From: Kitasatospora sp. A2-31
GTDB taxonomy: Bacteria; Actinomycetota; Actinomycetes; Streptomycetales; Streptomycetaceae
Assembly: GCF_022288725.1 (NCBI RefSeq)
Contig: NZ_JAKNTA010000007.1
Location: forward strand, 352,966 to 416,965
Direction: 5' to 3'
DNA length: 64,000 nucleotides
In this document: positions 16,107 to 24,793 of the stretch, one piece after another
Layout: each line of letters opens with the position of its first letter
How positions within the stretch are numbered: the first letter of the stretch is position 1
The notes under the pieces: model-generated
Told to the model about the DNA's origin: nothing
Databases searched by the model: none
Seen by the model: only the letters and a program-made list of their open reading frames with translations
Position numbers and translations under genes: made by a program

Positions 16107-17840
16107 ATGGTGCCGAACATCGTCATGGGCTCGAAGACCTACGGACTGCTCGCCTACCTCTACGGCCCCGGCCGCCGCGACGAGCACACCGATCCACACC
16201 TGGTCGCCTCCTTCGACGGCTTCGCCCCCGACCCCGGCCGCGACATAGACGCCTCGCTCAAGCAGCTGCAGACCGTGCTCGACATGCGGGTCGACCAGCT
16301 CGGCCGCGCCCGCCGGCCCGCCAAGCACGTCTGGCACTGCTCCGTGCGCACCGCCCCGGACGACCGGCCCCTGACCGAGGAGGAGTGGGCCGAGGTCGCC
16401 CGCCGGGTCGTCGCCGCCACCGGCATCGCCCCGGACGGCGATCCGGACGGCTGCCGGTGGGTGGCCGTGCGCCACGCCACCGACCACATCCACATCGTCG
16501 CCACCACGGTCCGCGGGGACCTCACCCAGGCCCGCCTGCGCAAGGACTACCCCCGGGCCCAGGCCGCATGCCGCACGATCGAGAAGGAGTGGGGACTGCG
16601 GCAGCTCAACCCCGGCGACGGAACAGCGGCCAAGGAGCCAACGAACCGCGAGAAGCACAAGGCCCAACGCCTGGGGCAGGAGGACACGAGCCGCCAGCGG
16701 CTGCGCGACGCCGTCCGCCAGGCGCTGGCCGGCGCACGTGGCGAGGAGGAGTTCTTCGCCCGGCTGGAAGCCGCAGGCGTGCTGGTCAACCGGAAGACCG
16801 GGCCGTCCGGCGACACCCTCGGATACGGCGTGGCCCTGGTGGGCGAGCGCGACAGCGCGGGAGAGCCGGTGTTCTTCGGCGGGTACCGGCTCGCCCCGGA
16901 CCTGACGCTGCCCAGAATCCGCCGCCGCCTCCAGGTGCCGCTCGACGACTGCACGGCCGACGACCAGAGCGCCGCCCCGGCGGGCGGCGGGCGAACGCCC
17001 GGCGGACGCCGCTCCCCGGCCGCGACCGCACGGCTGTGGGCGACCGACGTGGCGGCAGAGGCCCTCGACGTGCTCGACAGCGAGACACCGGCCGACGCCG
17101 CCGCAGTGACCGAGGCGACCGGAGAGGTCCTTGACGCGCTCGCCGCCACCGCCCTGCCCGCCCAGAAGCAGCAACTGCTCGCCGCCGCCCGGGCCTACGA
17201 GCGCGCCTCCCGATCGCACGTGCGCGCAGCCAACTCCTCCGCCCGCTCGGTGCGCAGCGCCGCCCGCGCCGTGCTGTCCGGCAGGTACGCGGGCAACCGC
17301 GGCCCGGACGGATCGGCCGCAGCCACCCTGCTGTCGCTCTTGGTCCTGCTCGTCATCGCCACCGGCCGGTGGCACGCGGAGCAGGGCCACCGCCAGCAGG
17401 CCGCCGCCGCCCGAGAGGCCGCCGCCCACCTGCGCGCCGCCTACCGGCACGCCGCAGCCAGGCCCATGGCCGTCCTGCAGGAACGCGGACGGGCCCTGCC
17501 GCCGCAGGTGCGCGAGCGCCAGGAACGGGCCGTTCGCCGGGCGGTGCCGGGCGAGGGCGCGCACCGCCTGCTGGCCGCGCCCGAGTTCGACGCGCTCGCC
17601 GCCGCGCTCGCCGAGGCCGAGGCGGCCGGACACGACCCGAAGGCGCTGCTGGAACGAGCCCGCTCATGGCGGGAGCTGGACAGCGCCGACTCGGAGACCG
17701 CCGTCCTCACCTGGCGGGTGCGGCACATCGCCAAGCTGCCCCACCCCGCCGCCGCAGACGGAGCCCGGCCCGGCCCGGCCAGCGCCCCTGCGGCGCCCGC
17801 CACCCCCGCCACCCCCGCCGACCCTCGACGGCGCCGCTGA
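16107..17840 (+). CDS. relaxase/mobilization nuclease (MOB_P-like)
   Basis: 577 residues. The relaxase domain covers about 1-200: it begins MVPNIVMGSKTYGLLAYLYG, has VWHCSVR near residue 74, and carries the metal-binding histidines in RHATDHIHIV at about 120-129. It nicks oriT and pilots the strand. A hydrophobic segment (SLLVLLVIATG, about 405-418) lies in the Ala-rich C-terminal half, unusual for a relaxase, and may tether it to the membrane. The C-terminus is Pro/Ala-rich. MobC and oriT are directly upstream. Confidence 0.9.
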   Translation: MVPNIVMGSKTYGLLAYLYGPGRRDEHTDPHLVASFDGFAPDPGRDIDASLKQLQTVLDMRVDQLGRARRPAKHVWHCSVRTAPDDRPLTEEEWAEVARRVVAATGIAPDGDPDGCRWVAVRHATDHIHIVATTVRGDLTQARLRKDYPRAQAACRTIEKEWGLRQLNPGDGTAAKEPTNREKHKAQRLGQEDTSRQRLRDAVRQALAGARGEEEFFARLEAAGVLVNRKTGPSGDTLGYGVALVGERDSAGEPVFFGGYRLAPDLTLPRIRRRLQVPLDDCTADDQSAAPAGGGRTPGGRRSPAATARLWATDVAAEALDVLDSETPADAAAVTEATGEVLDALAATALPAQKQQLLAAARAYERASRSHVRAANSSARSVRSAARAVLSGRYAGNRGPDGSAAATLLSLLVLLVIATGRWHAEQGHRQQAAAAREAAAHLRAAYRHAAARPMAVLQERGRALPPQVRERQERAVRRAVPGEGAHRLLAAPEFDALAAALAEAEAAGHDPKALLERARSWRELDSADSETAVLTWRVRHIAKLPHPAAADGARPGPASAPAAPATPATPADPRRRR

Positions 17841-17857
17841 CCCGGCCGCCGACGGAC
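17810..17857 (+). repeat. direct repeat, left copy (end of relaxase gene)
   Basis: About 46 bp covering the last codons and stop of the relaxase gene, repeated imperfectly at 19230-19277. The two copies bracket the hypothetical gene at 17955-19157. Confidence 0.5.
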
Positions 17858-17954
17858 GCCACCAGGGCTCCGTCGGCGGCCGATCCACCACCCCAGGCCC
17901 GGCCACCGAGCCCCTGTGCCATTCCCCGACGACGCCCGACCAAGAAGCGGACCC

Positions 17955-19157
17955 ATGCCCGACGACACCACCCTCTACATCGACCACGCCGACCTGCGCA
18001 GCGAAGACTTCACCGCGTTCGAGAAGCTGCTCGCCGCCCACCGCGACCGCGTCCCCTGCACGGACCCCGACTGGGAGTCAGTGATGTTCGCCGGCCACCT
18101 GAGCGACGGAAAGTGGCACGAGCCGAGCGCCCTGTTCACACCCTCCCGCCGCTCCGCGCGGGCGGCTTCGGCAGCGGAGAAGTCCGTGCTGGTGTACTTC
18201 GACGAGGACGGCCGGGCCCTGCCCGACCGGCCGCGCGGCCCGGCACCCGACTCCGCGCTCGCCACGCACCTGGCCGAGCACCTGCCGCTCTGGTCCGCCG
18301 AGCCGTGCCACCTCACCCCCGGCCGCGATCTCGCCGACCTTCAGGACGAGACCTGGGGCTGGAGGGCGCCGTGGACCACCACAGCCGCCCCGCACGACGC
18401 CGCCTTCCTCACCGGACCGGCAGGCGAACGGCTCCTCGCCGTGCAGATGGGCGAGGACTCCCCGCTCATCGTGGGAGCCGCGGTCCCCGAAGGCCTGGGC
18501 GGGTACAACCTCGGTTCCGTCCGGCGGCCCGGCACCGTGTCCCTCGCCGCGGGCGCGGCCCCGGCCGCCCTTGGCGACGCGATCAACGACACCCTCGCAC
18601 CGCAGTACCAGCGGGCACTGTGGGAGGCCCGGACCGTCGTGCTGGGCTTCGCCGCCGAGGACATCCGGTACCTGGGCGCCGCCCGAAGCCGGAGTCCCTG
18701 GCGCCACGTCGAGACGATCCTCGCCAACGGACCGCACCTGGTCGCCGGCATCCGGGCCGCCACCGTCGCCGACGACCACCTCGACCCGCGCGTGCGGCCG
18801 CAGCTGCGAACACTGCACACGACGGCGGACACGCTCGCCCGCATCCAGGAGATCCGGACCGCCTGGAAGGAAGCCGCGGCCACGGCGCCCGGCGCCGAGT
18901 CCGCCCCGGAGCGGCGCCGCCTCGAAGAACTGCGCGACCACCAGGCATGGCCCTACGCCCTGCAGCTCGCGAACGGACCGCTGCCGGACCTGGCCGCGCA
19001 CGTCACCGCGAGGATCGGCGCACCCGTCCCGGACCCCGACGAAACGGCCAGGGCGGCACGCGCCCGCTCCGCCCGCAGACCCACCCACGCCTCCCCGCCG
19101 ACCGGCGCCGCCCCGGCCACCACGCCGCAACCCGGCCCACGGTGCCCCGCCCGCTGA
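17955..19157 (+). CDS. hypothetical protein downstream of the relaxase, with array-type C-terminal tail
   Basis: 401 residues, no recognised domain. The N-terminus is acidic (TTLYIDHADLRSEDFTAFEK). A middle segment VVLGFAAEDIRYLGAARS is followed by helices. The last 50 residues (ARAARARSARRPTHASPPTG and on) match the Ala/Arg/Ser-Pro tail of the minus-strand array proteins. The ATG at 17955 has GAAGCGGA upstream. A 46-bp direct repeat brackets the gene, suggesting it entered or was duplicated as a unit. Its position after the relaxase suggests a transfer-linked function. Confidence 0.65.
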   Translation: MPDDTTLYIDHADLRSEDFTAFEKLLAAHRDRVPCTDPDWESVMFAGHLSDGKWHEPSALFTPSRRSARAASAAEKSVLVYFDEDGRALPDRPRGPAPDSALATHLAEHLPLWSAEPCHLTPGRDLADLQDETWGWRAPWTTTAAPHDAAFLTGPAGERLLAVQMGEDSPLIVGAAVPEGLGGYNLGSVRRPGTVSLAAGAAPAALGDAINDTLAPQYQRALWEARTVVLGFAAEDIRYLGAARSRSPWRHVETILANGPHLVAGIRAATVADDHLDPRVRPQLRTLHTTADTLARIQEIRTAWKEAAATAPGAESAPERRRLEELRDHQAWPYALQLANGPLPDLAAHVTARIGAPVPDPDETARAARARSARRPTHASPPTGAAPATTPQPGPRCPAR

Positions 19158-19229
19158 ACCGCACTGCACCGACAGCGCGCACCGCCCACCACCAGGGCGA
19201 CAGGCCATCACACCGCCGCCACCGACCGG

Positions 19230-19277
19230 ACCGGTCACCCCCGCCGAACCCCGACGGCGCCGAGGACCCGGCCACCG
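19230..19277 (+). repeat. direct repeat, right copy
   Basis: Imperfect copy of the relaxase gene's 3' end (PAEPRRRRG in one frame; the stop codon region is changed to GAGGAC). See 17810-17857. Confidence 0.5.
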
Positions 19278-19341
19278 ACGGCATCGCTGGCATCGCCGCA
19301 TCCGGCCCACCACCCCACCGCGCCCGACCAGGGAGACCGCC

Positions 19342-20628
19342 TTGCCCCGTCCGACCGCCGCAACCCGCCGCTACCGCCCAGCCGGCGCGGCCGAGCGCGA
19401 CTGGCTGCTGCGCTGCTACCTCCTGCGCGCCACCGACTCCCTCGCCGCAGCCGTCGTGATGTACGCCGTGCCGCTGCTCGTCCTCACCCTCACCCGGTCG
19501 CCGGCCTGGGCCGGACTGGCGTTCCTCCTGGAATGGCTGCCGCGCCTGATCGCCATCGCGGGCGCAGGCCCGATCATCGACCGCCGAAGCCCCCGCGTCG
19601 CCGTTCTGACGACCAGCCTGCTGCGGGCGGGCGCCGCACTCGCCACCATCGCCGGCCTGGCCGCCGGAGCAGGCCCCTGGCTGGTGCTGGCCTTCGGCGT
19701 CACCGCGGGCATGCTGGCCGAGGGGAGCTTCCTGGCGAACGAGGCGGTCGGCGCCGAGGCCAGCCGACGAGCCGGCGACCGCGCCCACCGGGTGCAGGCC
19801 GTCCTCACCGGCACCGACCAGACCGCGCTCCTGATCGGCCCGCTGATCGGCGGACTGCTCCTGCTCGCCGGACCCGCACTGCTGCTGGCCGCCGTCGCCG
19901 TCCTGTCCACCGTCACCGCGACCGTCGCCGCCACCGTACGCACCCACCACCCGCGCCTGCACCTCGTCACCGCCGAACCCGCGGCCCGGTACCCGCTCAC
20001 CGCCCTCGCCACCGGCCTCGGCACCCTGCGCCGCACCCCCGCGCTGGCCTGGCTGGTCGGCGCGCTCGCCTGCGTCAACCTCGCCAGCGGGCTCCTGCAG
20101 GTGTCCGCACCGATCACCGTCACCCGCACCCTGGACCACACCAGCGCGGCAGTCGGCCTGGTGTGGAGCATCGCCGCAGCCCTCTCGCTGGCCGCCGTCG
20201 CCACCGCCCACCGCGCCATCGACCGGTGGGGCCTGCTCGCCGTCGGCACTGCCTCGGCCGCCGCCATGTGCGCCGCCACCATCGCCAGCGCCCTCGCACC
20301 CGACCTGGCCCTCTACACCACCGCCGTCGCACTGCTGATGGCCGGCGAGGGCGCGGTCACCGTCGTCCTGCGCACCGCCCGCACCCGGCTCATCCCCGAA
20401 CGGGACTTCGCCGCCACTCTCGCCACCACCGTCCTGCTCATCCTCGCCCCGCTCCCACTGGCCGGGCTGCTGGTCGCGCTCTGGCCCGCCGACCACCTGC
20501 GCGTGCTCATCGCGACCGCCGGCCTGGTCGTCGCGGCCGGCACCTGGGCCTGCTTCCGGGGACTTCGCGCCCACCGCACCGCCTGGGAGCACAACGACGA
20601 CGCCGAACAGCACCTGAAGGCCGCCTGA
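19342..20628 (+). CDS. MFS transporter (drug/metabolite efflux type)
   Basis: 428 residues with about 12 hydrophobic segments and the cytoplasmic loop GPIIDRRSPRVAVL between TM2 and TM3, the MFS signature position. It belongs to the MFS_1/antibiotic-exporter type. TTG at 19342 follows GGGAGA at six bases; no ATG or GTG fits better. It is the first gene of a three-gene cassette with a FemAB/GNAT-like acyltransferase and an ATP-grasp ligase, so it probably exports their product. Confidence 0.85.
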   Translation: MPRPTAATRRYRPAGAAERDWLLRCYLLRATDSLAAAVVMYAVPLLVLTLTRSPAWAGLAFLLEWLPRLIAIAGAGPIIDRRSPRVAVLTTSLLRAGAALATIAGLAAGAGPWLVLAFGVTAGMLAEGSFLANEAVGAEASRRAGDRAHRVQAVLTGTDQTALLIGPLIGGLLLLAGPALLLAAVAVLSTVTATVAATVRTHHPRLHLVTAEPAARYPLTALATGLGTLRRTPALAWLVGALACVNLASGLLQVSAPITVTRTLDHTSAAVGLVWSIAAALSLAAVATAHRAIDRWGLLAVGTASAAAMCAATIASALAPDLALYTTAVALLMAGEGAVTVVLRTARTRLIPERDFAATLATTVLLILAPLPLAGLLVALWPADHLRVLIATAGLVVAAGTWACFRGLRAHRTAWEHNDDAEQHLKAA

Positions 20629-20675
20629 CCCGCAGGGCCCCTGCCCAACCCGTACGCCGACCCTCGGAGCGACAC

Positions 20676-21809
20676 ATCACCCACACCCCCACCGACCACG
20701 AGCGCACCCGCGCCCTCGGCGTCTGGTACGACACCATCGACGACGCCCCCGGCGACGACCACCGCGCGGCCCACCCCTCCCGGACCCGGCAGTGGACCGC
20801 CGCCTGGGAACACGTCAGCACCGAGCAGATCGACGCCCACCGCCACCTGCACATCACCGACCTCGACGCCGCCGTCACCGAGACCGTGCCGTACTTCCTC
20901 GTCGGCGCCAACGGCTGCCCGTACTGGACCAGCCAGGAAGTCGACGCGGGCGCCGCGCCCGTGTGGCCCGGCCCCGTCCTGTACTCCGGCAGTCCCCACG
21001 GCCAGTACGGCGGCGCCGGAGCCGCCACCGACCGGACGGCCGCCGTGACCGCCCGCGCGGGCCTCGACCTCGCCAACGAGCGCGGCGCCTGCGCCGTCGT
21101 CTACCCCGGCCTCGACACCGACCAGGCACAGCGGCTCGCCGCCGCCGGTCGGCGCCAGGGCGCCGCGCACGTCCTCGACCTGGCCACCGACGTCGCCCAC
21201 CTCCGCGACCTCGACCCCGGCTCGGGGCTCGACCACTGGTGGGCGAACACCCCAACCGGCCACCGCCGGGACATCCGCCGCCAGTGGCGACGCGGAACCG
21301 AGGCTGGACTCGCACTCCACCCCCTGACCGGGAAGCGGATGCTGCCCCACCTGGAAGAGTTCACCCGACTCGCCGTCGGCACCGCCGAGCGCCACGGCGC
21401 CACCCTGTACGGCAGGGACATGTTCGAGCGCCTAGCCGAGGTGCCCGGTGCCGTCCTCCTCGCTGCCCGCACCGACCGCCACCTCGTCGGCGGCCTGTAC
21501 TGCTGGCTCCACGAAGACCGCCTCTACCTCTGGGCGTCCGGCATCGACTACCAGCACCCCTTCAGCCGCCTGGCCTACACCTGGCTGATGACCGAGGCAC
21601 CCCGCTGGGCCATGGAGCAGGGCGCCCGACACATCGACGCCGGGCGGGCCAACTACCAGGCGAAGAAACGCCTCGGGTACCAGCCGCACGTCCTGCGCAC
21701 CGTCGTGCACCTGCCCGCCCCCGACCCCGCCACCGCGAAGGCGCTCGCCGCCCTCTCCCGCAGCCTCGGCGAACAGGCCCTGCACCACCACCCCACCCTG
21801 CCCTGGTGA
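20676..21809 (+). CDS. GNAT/FemAB-like (peptidogalycan-type) acyltransferase, apparent ATC start
   Basis: 377 residues of the BioF2-like/peptidogalycan GNAT family, which includes FemAB-type aminoacyl transferases. The diagnostic end is HIDAGRANYQAKKRLGYQPH, preceded by YLWASGIDYQ. No ATG, GTG or TTG exists in frame for more than 150 bases upstream, nor for 70 codons inside the conserved N-terminus. ATC 20676 lies six bases after GGAG (GGAGCGACAC-ATC-ACC). It probably forms an amide in the cassette product, perhaps using aminoacyl-tRNA. The stop overlaps a GTG of the next gene. Confidence 0.75.
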   Translation: MTHTPTDHERTRALGVWYDTIDDAPGDDHRAAHPSRTRQWTAAWEHVSTEQIDAHRHLHITDLDAAVTETVPYFLVGANGCPYWTSQEVDAGAAPVWPGPVLYSGSPHGQYGGAGAATDRTAAVTARAGLDLANERGACAVVYPGLDTDQAQRLAAAGRRQGAAHVLDLATDVAHLRDLDPGSGLDHWWANTPTGHRRDIRRQWRRGTEAGLALHPLTGKRMLPHLEEFTRLAVGTAERHGATLYGRDMFERLAEVPGAVLLAARTDRHLVGGLYCWLHEDRLYLWASGIDYQHPFSRLAYTWLMTEAPRWAMEQGARHIDAGRANYQAKKRLGYQPHVLRTVVHLPAPDPATAKALAALSRSLGEQALHHHPTLPW

Positions 21810-23077
21810 CACCTGCCCCGTCCCCGCCCGCCTTCGGAAGGACCCCCCTGACCAGCACCATCCCCACGCTCCTGCTCGTATCCGCCGGCGACGAGCAGTA
21901 CAGGCGCTACGCGCTGGAGCAGATCGCCGCCCGCCACCGCGTCGTCCTCCTCAGCCCGAGCGAGCCGACCTGGGAAACGCCCTACATCCACGGACACGAA
22001 GTCGCCGACACCAGCGACCCGGACGCCAGCCTCGCCGCCGCCGAGCGCCTCGCCGCCGACCACCACATCAAGGGTGTCCTGACCTGGGACGAGTTCGCCC
22101 AGCACACCGCAGCCCACCTCGCCTGCCGGTTCGCCACGTCCGGGAACTCCACCGCCACCGCCCACACCTGCCGCGACAAGGCGGCCAGCCGTGCCGCGTT
22201 CGCCGCCTTCAACGTCCCCTCCGCCGCCAGCGTCCGCGCCGACACCCCTGACCAGGCCCGCGCCGCCGCAGCCACGATCGGGTACCCCGTCGTCCTCAAG
22301 CCCGCTGCGGCGGCCGGCAGCATCGGCGTCAGCCTCGCCGCCACCCCCAAGGACCTCACGGCGGCGTTCGACCTCGCCGACCAGGCGGCAGGCGACTACG
22401 AGCACGCCACCGGCTGGTGCGGCGTCCTGGTCGAGGAGTACCTCGACGGCCCGGAGATCAGCGTGGAGTGCGTCACCGTCCGCGGCGCTACCACCCCGGT
22501 CGCCGTCACCCGCAAGCGCCTCGGCCCGCCGCCCTACTTCGAGGAGACCGGCCACAGCGTCGAAGCCGGCGACCCGCTCCTCGCCCTCGTCGGCCCCGTC
22601 GCTGTCCAGGCCCTCCACGCGGTCGGCTACGCCAACGGCGTCTCCCACGTCGAGATGCGCCTGACCGCCAGCGGCCCGCACCTGATCGAGGTGAACGGCC
22701 GGCTCGCCGGGGACCTGATCCCGCACCTCGTCCGCGAGGCCACCGGCATCGACCTGCCGCTCGCCGCCGCAGACATCGCCCTCGACCTTCGCCCCGACCT
22801 CACCCCCACCCGCCGCCGCGCCGCCGCCATCCACATGGCCTACGCCCCCGCGGACGGCCGACTCACCCGGGCCACCGCCGACCCCGCACTGCGCCACCAG
22901 CACTGGCTGGAACGCCTGGTGTGGGAGAAGCAGCCCGGCGACCACGTGGCCCTGCCGCCCGCGGGCAACCTCGGCACCGCCCGCGTCGCCCACCTCGTCG
23001 CCACCGCCGCCACCGCCGAGATCTGCCTCCAGCACCTCGCCGACGCCGCCCGCCAGCTCGACATCACCACCGACTGA
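21806..23077 (+). CDS. ATP-grasp carboxylate-amine ligase
   Basis: About 410-423 residues. Central ATP-grasp domain: GYPVVLKPAAAAGSIGV (phosphate-binding loop), CGVLVEEYLDGPEISVE, and a metal-binding end HVEMRLTASGPHLIEVNGRL. It joins a carboxylate to an amine via an acyl phosphate, like D-Ala ligases and BacD-type dipeptide ligases. GTG 21806 overlaps the preceding stop (GTGA) but has no ribosome site; CTG 21848 has GGAAGG five bases upstream and sits just before the family's first strand (TLLLVSAGDEQ), so I think CTG is the real start. Last gene of the cassette. Confidence 0.85.
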   Translation: MTPAPSPPAFGRTPLTSTIPTLLLVSAGDEQYRRYALEQIAARHRVVLLSPSEPTWETPYIHGHEVADTSDPDASLAAAERLAADHHIKGVLTWDEFAQHTAAHLACRFATSGNSTATAHTCRDKAASRAAFAAFNVPSAASVRADTPDQARAAAATIGYPVVLKPAAAAGSIGVSLAATPKDLTAAFDLADQAAGDYEHATGWCGVLVEEYLDGPEISVECVTVRGATTPVAVTRKRLGPPPYFEETGHSVEAGDPLLALVGPVAVQALHAVGYANGVSHVEMRLTASGPHLIEVNGRLAGDLIPHLVREATGIDLPLAAADIALDLRPDLTPTRRRAAAIHMAYAPADGRLTRATADPALRHQHWLERLVWEKQPGDHVALPPAGNLGTARVAHLVATAATAEICLQHLADAARQLDITTD

Positions 23078-23084
23078 CAACACT

Positions 23085-23127
23085 GAAGGCCCGGGGCCGC
23101 GCACACTGTGCGCGGCCCCGGGCCTTC
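23085..23127. terminator. strong terminator hairpin after the ATP-grasp gene
   Basis: A perfect 21-base inverted repeat around a single C (GAAGGCCCGGGGCCGCGCACA with its complement), eight bases after the stop. It lies between the cassette and the oppositely oriented tRNA gene, so it may serve both. Confidence 0.9.
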
Positions 23128-23131
23128 GTCG

Positions 23132-23205
23132 TAGCGGGGACAGGATTTGAACCTGCGACCTCTGGGTTATGAGCCCAGCGAGCTACCGAGCTGCTCCACC
23201 CCGCG
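23132..23205 (-). tRNA. initiator tRNA (tRNA-fMet, CAU)
   Basis: The minus strand folds into a complete cloverleaf: acceptor CGCGGGG/CCCCGCT with an unpaired first position (C1 opposite U72), D-arm GAGC/GCTC, anticodon arm CTGGG-CTCATAA-CCCAG with the three G-C pairs typical of initiator tRNAs, and T-arm GCAGG-TTCAAAT-CCTGT. The C1/N72 mismatch and the GGG/CCC stem mark it as initiator rather than elongator. CCA is not encoded. Its sequence matches what I recall for actinobacterial tRNA-fMet. Confidence 0.95.
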
Positions 23206-23208
23206 TCG

Positions 23209-24150
23209 GTGAACCCGACTGTACGCCACCGCGGGCCATGGGAGAAACGCGATACTCCGCCCGGGAAAACCCGTGCGCCACAGAGCCCGGCACGCCACCA
23301 TGCCCCCAGGAGCGAACTCCCGGACGACTGGTCCCCGGCCGACAACCCGCACGCCATCGCCGTCTCCGAGGCGACCTGGTGGAACGCCACCGTCGCCCTG
23401 ACGGTGCGCCGCATGCGTGAACAACCCACCCAGGTCCGCGGCTTCGACTCCCAGCAGATCGACGCCCGCACGCTCGTGACGGCCCTGCGCAACCTGCTGA
23501 CGGCCGCCACCCTCCAGAAGGCCGCGCTCACCGAACTCGGCGCCGCCCAGACCCCGGCCGACGAACTCGACGCAGCCCGCCGCCGCTTCGAAGCAGCCCT
23601 TCCCGGACTGAAGGAGATACGCGACGGCCTGACCCACTTCGAGCACTGGTCCCGCGGAACCGGCCGCGGAGCACAGGCCGCTGCCCGGCGAGCCGGACAG
23701 AGCGAACGCGAGGTCGCCCGCGACTTCTGGAGCTTCCGGTTCGACCCCACTACCGACTCCGTCACGATGGGCCCCTTCACCATCCAGGTCACCGCAGCGG
23801 AAACCGCCACCGAGCAACTGCACGGCGCGATCTACACCGCCGCACTGGCGGTCGACGCCGCCCGGGCATCCGCAGTGCACGCCGACGCCGCCGCAGCACT
23901 CGCCACACAGCGGATCACCTACCAACCGCCCGCCGGCCAGGTACAACTGACCAGAGACCGGATCCAGCGCGTCTGCGTGGCGCTAGGCCGACAGACCGAG
24001 AGCCCACGATCCCGCCACGACCTCGCCGCCCGGGTCGTCGCCACACTCACCTCCGCAGGCCTCTCCCTCACCTCCGCCACCCACCCCCAGGCCGACGACG
24101 TGACCGACCGCCTCGCCGCAACCGAGACCCTCCTCGTCCGACGACCCTGA
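23209..24150 (+). CDS. hypothetical helical protein next to the tRNA
   Basis: Up to 313 residues; the convincing part begins near residue 38 (ELPDDWSPADNPHAIAVSEA). The body is alpha-helical (TLQKAALTELGAAQTPADEL), with a conserved-looking FWSFRFDPTTDSVTMGPF. No family is recognised. The only in-frame start before the conserved region is GTG 23209, three bases from the 5' end of the tRNA gene on the other strand and with no ribosome site, so the true start is uncertain and may be non-standard. Confidence 0.6.
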   Translation: MNPTVRHRGPWEKRDTPPGKTRAPQSPARHHAPRSELPDDWSPADNPHAIAVSEATWWNATVALTVRRMREQPTQVRGFDSQQIDARTLVTALRNLLTAATLQKAALTELGAAQTPADELDAARRRFEAALPGLKEIRDGLTHFEHWSRGTGRGAQAAARRAGQSEREVARDFWSFRFDPTTDSVTMGPFTIQVTAAETATEQLHGAIYTAALAVDAARASAVHADAAAALATQRITYQPPAGQVQLTRDRIQRVCVALGRQTESPRSRHDLAARVVATLTSAGLSLTSATHPQADDVTDRLAATETLLVRRP

Positions 24151-24254
24151 CCAGCACCCGGGGTGACGCGGATCACTCGCGAAACCAGACGAAAGGGGAA
24201 GTTAATCCACCCTCTGGGCATTTCACCCTATACATCACGAGAGTTGGGGGCTCC

Positions 24255-24620
24255 TTGACCACGTCCGACGCCGGCGACGACCGCTACACCCACTTCCGCT
24301 TCGGCCACGAGCCGAAGCCCTCCGAGGCTGCCCCGGCCACCCTCGCCGTCCCCCATCCCGGCCCGCTCAACCCCCGCGGCATCCTCATCACCTGCGCCAA
24401 CTGCGCCGCAGAACGCGACTGGCTCCTCATCCACGTCCACCCCGACCTGGTGTTCGTCCGCTGCCGCTGCGCGCACGAGTGGCGCGAGCGGGACCTGGAG
24501 GCCGCGGACATCGAGGCCTCGCGGGACGCGACCGGCGACGAGCAGGAGTGGGAGTCGTTCGAGGCGATGTACGCCGCGCTCGGATTCGACGGGCTCCTCC
24601 GAGGTGCCTACTTCGCCTAG
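24255..24620 (+). CDS. small protein with a four-cysteine zinc-ribbon-like motif
   Basis: 121 residues. Two Cys pairs (ILITCANCAAERDW and VRCRCAHEWRE, about residues 46-75) look like a zinc ribbon. The C-terminal third is acidic. The TTG start at 24255 follows GGGGG. The 100 bp upstream is relatively A/T-rich and probably carries its promoter. Function unknown. Confidence 0.65.
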   Translation: MTTSDAGDDRYTHFRFGHEPKPSEAAPATLAVPHPGPLNPRGILITCANCAAERDWLLIHVHPDLVFVRCRCAHEWRERDLEAADIEASRDATGDEQEWESFEAMYAALGFDGLLRGAYFA

Positions 24621-24793
24621 GCAGCGGCTGAGTTGATGTCGCCCCGTGCCAGCGCAGGCGCGGGCGCGCTGTCGTTCCCGCCCGCCTGAGCGGGCCGTAG
24701 AAGCAGCATCCTGCGGAGAGGCAAGGGGCGCCTGCATACCATTCGGTGGAGCCTTGACCGCGTTGGTCGGGCCGGGGGAGAGGAAGGCGATCG

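Noticed and set aside
23132..23205. tRNA as the att site of an ICE
   Set aside because: Plausible, but I found no integrase gene and no partial tRNA copy elsewhere in the window, so it is not called an attachment site.
24151..24254. Specific sigma-factor promoter before the zinc-ribbon gene
   Set aside because: The stretch is relatively A/T-rich, but I could not match -35 and -10 boxes with acceptable spacing.
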